This document shows positions 6,977-13,384 of a stretch of 13,384 nucleotides of DNA, one piece after another. The notes beneath the pieces are model-generated. The model was not told where the DNA came from. It did no database searches and saw only the letters and a program-made list of their open reading frames with translations. The DNA is taken from the NCBI GenBank assembly GCA_937898635.1, contig CALEJW010000066.1, positions 1 through 13,384 of the forward strand, in the 5' to 3' direction. Position 1 is the first letter of the stretch, and every line of letters begins with the position of its first letter. Both the position numbers and the translations under genes were made by a program. The DNA is from an uncultured Pseudomonadota bacterium (GTDB lineage: Bacteria > Pseudomonadota > Gammaproteobacteria > Burkholderiales > Usitatibacteraceae).

Positions 6977-8062
6977 TCAGGCCATCTCCTCGTCCAGGCG
7001 CGCGCACAGGTCCTGGACGCTGTGCACGTCGAGCTTCGTGTAGATCTTCTTCACGTGGTCGGTCACCGTCGAGGGCGCGATGGAGAGCGCCGCGGCGATC
7101 TGCGGGCGCGTGTAGCCGGCCTTGAGGAGCGCGCACACCTCCTTCTGCGCGATCGTGAGGTTCAACCCGTCGAGCGCCCGGCGCCAGGCGATGGGGCGCG
7201 GCTCGCCGTGCTGGATGCACACGTGGATGAGCGGCGCCTCGCTCGCCGCCACGGCGAGGAGGGGCTCGGCCTCGAAGAGGAAGCGGCCCCAGGCGTTCTC
7301 CACGCGGATGCCCACCTTGCGGCTGGAGGCGCCCTCGTTGCGGCGGATCTGCTCGGCGAGGAGGGCGAGCGTCGGGAAGTCCGCGCCCTCGGGCCGGCGG
7401 CTCGCGCTCTCCGGGGTGATCCCCCCGTGGGCGAGGAGCAGCAGCTTGTGCGCGTCCTCGCTCGCGTGGGCGAGCGTCCCGTCGGCGGCGAGGTGCAGGA
7501 AGGCGCGCCGCTCCCGGCGCGAGACGAACTCGCCGGGCACTGCGCTCGCGGCCTCCAGCGCCCGCGCCACGTAGGGCAGCTGCGCCGCAAGCAGGCTCTC
7601 GTCGGCCGCGGTGAACGGCGGGTCGCCCTTGTCGCGGTAGAGCACGAGCGAGCCCAGGGGCGCCCCGCGGGCGTTGCGCACGATCGCCTCGATGCGCGAG
7701 TGCAGCCGCTGCGGGCGCCAGATCTCGTTGTAGAGGGCCGAGCGGTAGAAGCGCGGGTTGTCCAGTTCCGCCGCGCCGCGGATCACCGCGCGCCCCGTCA
7801 CCGCCTCGCGGAAGGCGGGCATCGCCTCGGCCTCGCGCTTGTTGTGGAACTCCTCGAAGTAGTGGCGAGCGACCCGGGAGTCGATCGGCCCCTCGAAGTA
7901 GTAGCGGATGAGATTGCCTTCCGCATCCGTCCAGTCGAAGAGGTTGCGCGAGGAGGCGATGACCCGGTGCAGCGCCTCCAGCAGCGCGGGGATGAGCTGC
8001 TCGCCGGGCAGGCCCAGCCCGCAGAGCGCGCGGATGCTCGCGATGGAAGCCGACTGCTTCAT
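6977..8062 (-). CDS. LuxR-type helix-turn-helix transcription factor without receiver domain
   Basis: The product has 361 residues. The C-terminal 60 (about 298-356) form a LuxR/GerE helix-turn-helix: LTIAQKEVCALLKAGYT, then IAAALSIAPSTVTDHVKKIY and TKLDVHS, matching the family pattern of E..LL..G....IA..L.I...TV..H...I..KL.V. The N-terminal 200 residues lack the Asp/Lys pattern of a phospho-receiver domain and have a GAF-like look (SLVLYRDKG with PFTAADE before a helix), which suggests small-molecule or partner sensing; that assignment is weak. No LuxI synthase or histidine kinase gene is nearby. GGAGGA lies just upstream of the ATG at 8062. It is divergent from the three-gene envelope operon, with a perfect palindrome between them, so it is the obvious candidate regulator of that operon and of itself. 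Confidence 0.88.
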   Translation of the reverse strand: MKQSASIASIRALCGLGLPGEQLIPALLEALHRVIASSRNLFDWTDAEGNLIRYYFEGPIDSRVARHYFEEFHNKREAEAMPAFREAVTGRAVIRGAAELDNPRFYRSALYNEIWRPQRLHSRIEAIVRNARGAPLGSLVLYRDKGDPPFTAADESLLAAQLPYVARALEAASAVPGEFVSRRERRAFLHLAADGTLAHASEDAHKLLLLAHGGITPESASRRPEGADFPTLALLAEQIRRNEGASSRKVGIRVENAWGRFLFEAEPLLAVAASEAPLIHVCIQHGEPRPIAWRRALDGLNLTIAQKEVCALLKAGYTRPQIAAALSIAPSTVTDHVKKIYTKLDVHSVQDLCARLDEEMA

Positions 8063-8111
8063 GGGTCCTCCGGGGAATCCGGGCGAGTGTACGCCGGCGG
8101 CGGCGGCGCAA

Positions 8112-8129
8112 ACCCCCCGATCGGGGGGT
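8112..8129. promoter_or_regulatory. 18-bp perfect palindrome, candidate LuxR-type operator
   Basis: ACCCCCCGATCGGGGGGT reads identically on both strands. It lies in the 121-bp gap between the divergent luxR-type gene (start 8062) and the Calx-beta gene (start 8184). Weak -10-like boxes sit almost symmetrically around its centre (8120.5): TACACT on the minus strand (8091-8086, four of six to consensus) and CAAACT on the plus strand (8151-8156, three of six). If used, both would place the palindrome centre near -42, the position of lux-type boxes at activated promoters. The absence of good -35 boxes on either side agrees with activator dependence. There is no T-run, so it is not a terminator. 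Confidence 0.55.
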
Positions 8130-8183
8130 GAATCGCGAGCGCGGCGCACCCAAACTAGCGCGAGTCGAGCCAGGGAGGAAACC

Positions 8184-11100
8184 ATGTCCGCGGGAACGGG
8201 CCGGTCGATCGCGCTCTGGGTGGCGGCCCTCGCACTGGCCGGCGCCGGCGCCTCGTTCGCCCAGGCGCCGAGGCCGCCGGGCACGGCCGCGCCCGGGACC
8301 GAAATCGACGTCACGGACATTCCCGACCGCTTCCTCACACCCGAGGGGCGGCGCCTCAAGGAGGAAAAGAAGGGCGGGGGCAAGCCCGGTGGCGCCGGCG
8401 CGCAGCCCGCGGCCCCCGGCGGCGACCTGGTGGAGAGCATCCCCGACGAGTTCCTGAGCCCCGAGGGCCGGCGGCGCAAGGCCGAGCGCGCGGCGCAGCG
8501 CGCGGGCCTCGATCCCGGCGGGCTCCCGGCGATCGACACGAGCGACGCGGCGACGAAGAACGCGCAGTCTCTCCTGGACGCGGCGAAGCAGATCATCCCG
8601 CCGAGCGACTCGGACCTCGAGCAGATCGAGTCCCACGCCAAGGCGATCCAGGCGCTCTCCGACGCCTGCCAGGGGGCGAAGTGCCCGATCGTGCAGGACT
8701 GCGCCACGGCCACCGCGCTCCTGCAGGAGCTCATCAACGCGGATGCGTACCTGAACGCCGCGCTCGGCGCGCTCAACCGCGCCAGCGCCGACGCCGCGCA
8801 GGCGCACAACAACGTGGTCGCGCAGACGCGCATCACCTCCACCAACCTCTCCATCGCCACCGAGGCGCTGGGGGTGAAGCAGTACTTCTACCGCCTCGCG
8901 ACGATGCTCTTCGACCTCGCGAGCGTCGCCGACGACCTGAAGGGCATGGCGGAGAAGGGAAGCCTCGCCCCCGGCGACAACTGGGCGCAGAAGCTCGACA
9001 CCGCCTACGAGACGCTCAAGGACCTGGAAAGCCTCGCCGGGGACGTCACGAACGCGGCCAACGACTACTCCAACCAGGCCCACGGCACCAACGTCGAGGC
9101 CCCCAACACCTCCGTGATGAGCGGTCCGACGGGCGCCGCCCTCGGCGTCTCGCCCGACACCATGAGCGGCCTGAACGACCTGAAGAGCAATCTCTCGGAC
9201 GCCGCGAACACCTTCGACGAGGTGAGGAAGCAGCTGAACGACCCGAAGGTGAAGGAAGGGCTCAAGAGCGGGAAGGTGAAGCCCGGCGACCTCCTCGGCG
9301 GCCCGGCGAAGGCGCTCTCCAAGATCGTCTTCCGCGACCTCAAGGTGCTCGTGGAAAAGCAGATCCGCGCGCTGGAGGCGCAGATCGCGGACCTCACGAA
9401 GAACCTCTCGGCGGAAGAAAAGGTGCTCGCGGGCCTCTTCGAGAGCCGCATGCGGATCGTCAGCCGCCGCGACGCGGCGAGCGACGCGCTCGCCGCCGTG
9501 CGCCGCGCGCGCGAGTCGCTCTCGGCCTGCCTCGCCCGCGCCTGCGGCCCGGCCTCCCTCACGCGGCCCGTCATCCCCGACTACTACGCGCCGCCGCCGG
9601 GCATGAGCCCCTTCGACCTCGCGCCGCACTACGGCTGGGGCACGGCGTTGAAGGACCTCAATCCGAAGCTCGCGGCCTCCGCGATCGCGCTCGCGAAGCG
9701 CTTCACCGTGCGCGACTACTGCCCGCCGGGCGGCGGCACCTTCGTCGATCCGGGCGGCGGTGGCGGGATCTCCACCGGGCCGGGGGGCGCGACGGGTCCC
9801 ACGGGCGAGGGCACGGGGTTGCCGCCGCGCAATGTGGTCACGACGGAGTGCCCGCCCTGCAAGCCGATCGCGGACCAGATCGGGCGGATCCTCGACGCGA
9901 TCGACGCTCTCCAGTCGGAGAACGCGGAGATCGAGCGCCACCTCTCGCAGCTGCCGACGCTGGAGGCGAGGCGCAGCCTGCAGGAGAAGTTCCTCGCGAA
10001 GCTGCGCGCCCAGGCCCAGGCCCTGCGCGACGCGATCCGCTCGGGCAACGTCCTCGGGCTCAACGTGGCCGGCAGCGCCCGCCAGTCGCTCACGCTCCTG
10101 GAGGCGCAGATCGTCGCGGTGCAGGGCGAGGTGCGCTTCCTCGAGAACGAGATCCGCCGCCTCGAGGGCGAGCGGCGCCAGCTCGAGCGCAACAAGGCGC
10201 GCATCGCCCAGCTCCACGCCGAGCGCCGGGCGCTGCGCCAGAAGCTGCGCTACTGCGAGGAGGACCTCTGCCGCCGCGGCTACTGGGTGGAGACCGACAC
10301 GGTCATCAACATCGGCGGCAACAATCCCTTCAACCCCGTCGATCCCCTGGGGCCCACGACCACGCCGCCGGGCACGCCGGGCGACGACCGGCCCCTCGCC
10401 ACCGTCACGATCAAGAGCCACACGGCCGAGGGCGGCGCGCCGGGCGCCTTCACGGTGACGCTCTCGAAGCCCTCGCCCAGCAACTTCTTCGTCGTGAACT
10501 ACACCCTCACGGGCAGTGCCACGCTCGGCGCCGACTACGCCGCCGTGACCGCGGGCGCGCCGGTGCCCATGGGCCAGACCACCTTCGACGTGACCGTGAC
10601 CCCCATCGACGACAACGCGCAGGAGGGGACGGAGACCGTGCAGCTCACGCTCATGCCCGGCGAGGGCTATGCGCTCGGCGTGCCCTCGACCGCGATCATG
10701 ACCATCACGGACAACGACGGCGCGCCGCCCCAGCAGCCCGGCTCGATCCAGCTTTCGGCCTCCACCTACCAGACGGCGGAAGGGCAGGGCGCGGTGACGA
10801 TCACGGCCACGCGCACCGGCGGCACGAGCGGCCAGGTGACGGTGGGCTACAACACCGGGCCCTCGAGCGCCACGCCGGGACAGGACTACTCGCCCGTGGA
10901 CGGCATCCTCGCCTGGGGCGACGGCGACGCGACGGTGAAGACCTTCACGGTGCCCATCGCCGACGACAGCCTCGTGGAGGGGCCGGAGAGCTTCTTCGTA
11001 ACGATCGCGAACCCCACGGGCGGCGCGACCCTCGGCAGCCCCTCGACGGCCTCGGTCACGATCGCCGACAACGACGTCGCCACCGGCCCCTGCGGCGCGC

Positions 11101-11399
11101 AGGGCCACGCCTGGGCGGGGAACCCCGGCACCTACAACTGCTCGGGCTCGTGCTCGCCCACGCCCTCGCCGCAGACGCTCACGGTGAACGGCGACCTGCT
11201 GACGCTCTCGCCCTTCCACGCCGGGGGTGCCGCGACCTTCCAGGGTTGCAGCGCCTCGCTCGTCTCGCAGAGCAACACGCTCACCTACTTCGGCCAGTCG
11301 AACCACACGGCGACGATCACGCGCTCCGGCAACAACGCCTTCAACGCGAACATCGTCTCCTCCGGCGGCGGCACCTGCTTCTTCTCCTGCTCGCGCTGA
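8184..11399 (+). CDS. Large exported Calx-beta protein with coiled coil and cysteine-rich C-terminus
   Basis: The product has 1071 residues. A signal peptide (about 1-28, ending ASFAQA) precedes two copies of IPDxFLxPEGRR (46-57 and 86-97). A long helix-rich region (about 110-470) is bounded by Cys162/167/173 and Cys449/454. A Gly/Pro-rich linker (about 513-549) leads to a charged coiled-coil region (about 560-690), broken near 619-634 and flanked by C556-P-P-C559 and Cys691/Cys696. Two Calx-beta domains (738-845 and 853-964) each end in D-N-D. A C-terminal segment (970-1071) has six cysteines (970, 986, 990, 1022, 1065, 1069). Calx-beta domains are calcium-binding immunoglobulin-like folds found in surface and adhesion proteins. 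The 16 cysteines I count imply a disulfide-bonded protein outside the cytoplasm. AGGGAGGAA just upstream supports the ATG at 8184. It is first in a three-gene operon. The whole-protein family is not recognised; adhesion, surface-layer or filament roles are all possible. Confidence 0.9.
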   Translation: MSAGTGRSIALWVAALALAGAGASFAQAPRPPGTAAPGTEIDVTDIPDRFLTPEGRRLKEEKKGGGKPGGAGAQPAAPGGDLVESIPDEFLSPEGRRRKAERAAQRAGLDPGGLPAIDTSDAATKNAQSLLDAAKQIIPPSDSDLEQIESHAKAIQALSDACQGAKCPIVQDCATATALLQELINADAYLNAALGALNRASADAAQAHNNVVAQTRITSTNLSIATEALGVKQYFYRLATMLFDLASVADDLKGMAEKGSLAPGDNWAQKLDTAYETLKDLESLAGDVTNAANDYSNQAHGTNVEAPNTSVMSGPTGAALGVSPDTMSGLNDLKSNLSDAANTFDEVRKQLNDPKVKEGLKSGKVKPGDLLGGPAKALSKIVFRDLKVLVEKQIRALEAQIADLTKNLSAEEKVLAGLFESRMRIVSRRDAASDALAAVRRARESLSACLARACGPASLTRPVIPDYYAPPPGMSPFDLAPHYGWGTALKDLNPKLAASAIALAKRFTVRDYCPPGGGTFVDPGGGGGISTGPGGATGPTGEGTGLPPRNVVTTECPPCKPIADQIGRILDAIDALQSENAEIERHLSQLPTLEARRSLQEKFLAKLRAQAQALRDAIRSGNVLGLNVAGSARQSLTLLEAQIVAVQGEVRFLENEIRRLEGERRQLERNKARIAQLHAERRALRQKLRYCEEDLCRRGYWVETDTVINIGGNNPFNPVDPLGPTTTPPGTPGDDRPLATVTIKSHTAEGGAPGAFTVTLSKPSPSNFFVVNYTLTGSATLGADYAAVTAGAPVPMGQTTFDVTVTPIDDNAQEGTETVQLTLMPGEGYALGVPSTAIMTITDNDGAPPQQPGSIQLSASTYQTAEGQGAVTITATRTGGTSGQVTVGYNTGPSSATPGQDYSPVDGILAWGDGDATVKTFTVPIADDSLVEGPESFFVTIANPTGGATLGSPSTASVTIADNDVATGPCGAQGHAWAGNPGTYNCSGSCSPTPSPQTLTVNGDLLTLSPFHAGGAATFQGCSASLVSQSNTLTYFGQSNHTATITRSGNNAFNANIVSSGGGTCFFSCSR
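8319..8474 (+). repeat. Duplicated IPDxFLxPEGRR protein motif
   Basis: Residues 46-57 and 86-97 of the Calx-beta protein both fit IPD[R/E]FL[T/S]PEGRR and are each followed by a lysine/glutamate/arginine-rich tail. They are exactly 40 residues apart, and the intervening sequence is low-complexity Gly/Pro/Ala. DNA copies lie at 8319-8354 and 8439-8474, with synonymous differences between them. Such short conserved segments in a disordered N-terminus usually act as binding motifs; the partner is not known. Confidence 0.7.
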
Positions 11400-11404
11400 G
11401 GCCC

Positions 11405-11902
11405 ATGAACGCCACCCGCCCGCTTTTCATTGCGCTCGCCTGCGCCGCCCTTGCCGCGGCGGCGCAGGAGTCGCGCACGCTGAACCCGATCGCGCGTCCG
11501 CCCGCCGCGGGAACGCCGGAGGTGCGCGCGCCGCTCGCCGCCGGCGCCTACCGCCCCGTCTCGCCCGAGAGCGTCCGCGCGGCGATCGAACGCCTCGTGA
11601 AGGCCTGGAACACGCCGGACCTGGAGCCGCTCCTTTCCGAGCGCTTCCCGGACAAGGCGCGGCTCCTCGACGCGCTGGCCACGAAGGTGCCGCGGGACGC
11701 GCGCCTGAACCTCCTCGCCATCCAGGCGATCCAGGTGCTGGAGCAGCGCGAGGTCGCGCGCGCGGGCGGCGCCGAGCGCGAGCTCGTGAGCCGCGTCTCC
11801 GTCACCTTCCGCACCCAGGTCGAGTTCAACGACCCCGCTTCCGGCTTCCAGCGGCGCGAGGGCGTGAACGAGGCGATCCTCACCGTGAGGGAGACCTTCT
11901 GA
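11405..11902 (+). CDS. Small exported protein of unknown family
   Basis: The product has 165 residues, with an N-terminal signal peptide (MNATRPLFIALACAALAAAA) and no cysteine in the mature part. The early cysteine at residue 13 follows too short a hydrophobic stretch and lacks a proper lipobox, so a lipoprotein is unlikely. After a proline/alanine-rich stretch, a helix (VRAAIERLVKAWNTPDLEPL) and a mixed alpha/beta body end in strands rich in alternating hydrophobic residues. The helix plus 'AWN..D...LL...F' opening is faintly like an NTF2/SnoaL-type fold, but this is only a shape impression. It starts 5 nt after the Calx-beta stop codon. Its only Shine-Dalgarno-like bases (TGAGG) overlap that stop, so translational coupling is likely. 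It also ends 1 nt before the next start. A periplasmic helper of its neighbours is the natural guess. Confidence 0.82.
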   Translation: MNATRPLFIALACAALAAAAQESRTLNPIARPPAAGTPEVRAPLAAGAYRPVSPESVRAAIERLVKAWNTPDLEPLLSERFPDKARLLDALATKVPRDARLNLLAIQAIQVLEQREVARAGGAERELVSRVSVTFRTQVEFNDPASGFQRREGVNEAILTVRETF

Positions 11903-11903
11903 G

Positions 11904-13384
11904 ATGGCGCGCGCGCCGGGGTTCGCGCTCGCCGCGGCCGGGATCGCGCTCGCGCCGGCGGCCGCCGCGCAGTCCTCCTGGGACCTGTGGTCGCTCTCCG
12001 GCAGCCACACCCTGCGCGTGGAGCACTACGACCTCGGCGGCAACCGCCTCGCCGGCCCCTACCTTTTCGACGGCGTCCAGGCCTTCGACGAGGTGAGCCT
12101 CACGGCGACGCGCGCCCTGAGCCCGTGGGACCGGCTGCGCGTGCAGCTCTACGGCGTGGCGAACGCCTCCGACTACCGCTCGCGCGACGACGGTCTCGTC
12201 CCGGAGCGGCTCTCGGTCGTGCGCGAGAACGGCGAGGGCGCCGTTCCCTACCGCGTCGAGGCGGGCGACTACTTCGGCTACTTCAGCTACCGCACGCTGC
12301 AGCGCTCGCTGAAGGGCCTGCAGGTGGAGCTGCAGCCCGGCGAAGGGCAATCCCTGGTGCTCCTTACGGGCGTGAACCAGCCTTCGTGGCGCCACCTCCA
12401 GAAGGACGACGACATCTCCCACGGCGCCTCGTGGCTCATGGCCTTCGGCACCGCGACGAAGTTCGGCGCGAACTTCGTGCACAACGCGCGCCAGTCCGAT
12501 CCCGTCCTCGGCACGCTCGACCGCCGGCAGAGCGTCTACAGCGTCACCGGCGAGCACGCCTGGCAGGCGTGCGCGCAGAAGCTCCGGATCGAGGGCGAAG
12601 TCGCGGGGCTGCGCGGCGACCACGACGGGGCCTTCGACGCGGCGGGCGCGCGACAGGATGGCCAGGACCGGCGCGGGCAGGGAGTCTTCGCGCAACTGAG
12701 CGGCCGCGACGCCGTCCTGCCCCTGGACTACCGGCTGCGTTTCGAGCGCTACGACCGCGACTTCCGGCCCAACGGCGCGGTGATCCAGCCCGACCGGCGC
12801 TCGCTGGAGGCGTTCGCGGGCTGGCGATTTCCCGGCGGGCTCGCGCTTCGCGGGCGCGCGCAGGAGTTCCTCGACGCGCTCGAATCAGGGAACCGGACGA
12901 AGACGCGCACGCTGGGCGCGAACCTGAGCGGGCCCTTCGGCGCGCCGGGCGGCGTGACGGGGCAGGTGGACCTCTTCTCCCAGGATGTCTCCAACGAGGC
13001 CGCGACGATCGACCGGCGCTCCTGGGTGGCCTCCGCGAACCTCGGCGGCTCGATCGGCGCCGGCTGGTACGGGCAGCTCGGTCTCTACCACCAGTCCGTG
13101 GACGATCGCATGGCGGGCGCGGCCGATCCCCGCACCTCGCAGGTCATGGTGAACGCGACGCGCGCCTGGTCCTTCGGGCCCTATGCGGGCAGCGTCTCGC
13201 CCGGCCTCACCTGGCGCCGGTCGCGGGGAGACGCATCCGCGGTCACCGAGTCGAGTCCGGTCGTCAATTTTTCCGTCGCCCGCGGCGCCCACAGCCTCAA
13301 CGCGAGCCTCGGCCGGCAGCGGCTCGACCCGCGGATGGAGGGCGCCTTCGACGTGCGCACGACGAACGCGCGGCTCGACTACCG
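11904..13384 (+). CDS. Predicted outer-membrane beta-barrel protein, 3' end outside the window
   Basis: An uninterrupted frame of 493 codons runs from ATG 11904 to the window end without a stop, so it is truncated only by the edge. The signal peptide is about 21 residues and ends AAAAQ before SSWDLWSLSG. The mature part is a succession of short strands with alternating hydrophobic or aromatic and polar residues separated by charged turns, for example LRVQLYGVANAS, LRIEGEVAGLRGDH, YRLRFERYDRDF and YGQLGLYHQS. This is the usual look of a Gram-negative outer-membrane barrel. A GDYFGYFSYRTLQRSLKG segment near residues 121-138 may be a plug or inward loop. GAGGGAG (11887-11893) lies 10 nt upstream, inside the end of the previous gene, and only 1 nt separates the two genes. 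Its family is not recognised; a porin-like, receptor or export role for the Calx-beta protein are all possible. Confidence 0.8.
   Translation, partial: MARAPGFALAAAGIALAPAAAAQSSWDLWSLSGSHTLRVEHYDLGGNRLAGPYLFDGVQAFDEVSLTATRALSPWDRLRVQLYGVANASDYRSRDDGLVPERLSVVRENGEGAVPYRVEAGDYFGYFSYRTLQRSLKGLQVELQPGEGQSLVLLTGVNQPSWRHLQKDDDISHGASWLMAFGTATKFGANFVHNARQSDPVLGTLDRRQSVYSVTGEHAWQACAQKLRIEGEVAGLRGDHDGAFDAAGARQDGQDRRGQGVFAQLSGRDAVLPLDYRLRFERYDRDFRPNGAVIQPDRRSLEAFAGWRFPGGLALRGRAQEFLDALESGNRTKTRTLGANLSGPFGAPGGVTGQVDLFSQDVSNEAATIDRRSWVASANLGGSIGAGWYGQLGLYHQSVDDRMAGAADPRTSQVMVNATRAWSFGPYAGSVSPGLTWRRSRGDASAVTESSPVVNFSVARGAHSLNASLGRQRLDPRMEGAFDVRTTNARLDY

Noticed and set aside
6977..8062. Quorum-sensing LuxR receptor or two-component response regulator
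   Set aside because: There is no LuxI gene nearby, no recognisable acyl-homoserine-lactone-binding domain pattern, and no receiver-domain Asp/Lys pattern. Only the helix-turn-helix class is supported.
8112..8129. Palindrome as a transcription terminator
   Set aside because: It lies between two divergent start codons, has no T-run, and has no loop.
9849..9860. CPPC motif of the Calx-beta protein as a thioredoxin active site
   Set aside because: The flanking sequence is a Gly/Pro linker and a coiled coil, not a thioredoxin fold. A structural disulfide is more likely.
6933..11306. Very long open frame on the minus strand opposite the Calx-beta gene and overlapping the luxR-type gene
   Set aside because: Its translation is Arg/Ala/Gly/Val-rich without domains, and it crosses a well-supported gene on the opposite strand. 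Such frames arise in high-GC DNA because stop codons are rare.
8681..11902. Long plus-strand frame overlapping the Calx-beta gene and including the small exported protein
   Set aside because: Only its last part, from the ATG at 11405, is a real gene. The upstream part is an out-of-frame Arg/Pro-rich shadow of the Calx-beta gene.
11880..12695. Minus-strand open frame opposite the barrel-like gene
   Set aside because: The plus-strand frame has a Shine-Dalgarno sequence, a signal peptide and barrel-like strands. The minus frame is a shadow without motifs.

Overview
The window is densely coding, very GC-rich DNA (about 70% by eye) with G/C-ending codons throughout. The aspartokinase resembles the monofunctional, two-ACT-domain enzyme of Betaproteobacteria. 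That class is my best guess; nothing fixes a lower rank.

Left part (1-4820). The 3' part of a tRNA-Ser(UGA) is followed tail-to-tail by a minus-strand c-di-GMP phosphodiesterase-type sensor (CHASE, two PAS domains, HD-GYP). A divergent gene encodes an exported protein with a GGAHCC motif. Next comes lysC, aspartokinase, with a dyad just upstream and a likely internal start for a regulatory beta subunit. Middle part (4895-8062): an exported prolyl-oligopeptidase-family (S9) serine peptidase, convergent with a LuxR-type transcription factor that has no receiver domain.

Right part (8063-13384). This is the most unusual region. An 18-bp perfect palindrome lies between the luxR-type gene and a divergent, tightly packed three-gene operon. 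All three products carry signal peptides: (i) a 1071-residue cysteine-rich protein with a duplicated IPDxFLxPEGRR motif, a coiled-coil hairpin, two Calx-beta domains and a six-cysteine C-terminus; (ii) a 165-residue protein of unknown family; (iii) a protein that looks like an outer-membrane beta-barrel and runs off the window end. The gaps are 5 nt and 1 nt. A reasonable reading is a LuxR-controlled cell-envelope or surface assembly, with the barrel as outer-membrane partner and the Calx-beta protein as the displayed or periplasmic component. That reading rests on layout and domain architecture only.

No insertion sequence, integrase, CRISPR array or rRNA is visible. The many other long open frames are antisense or out-of-frame shadows typical of high-GC DNA.
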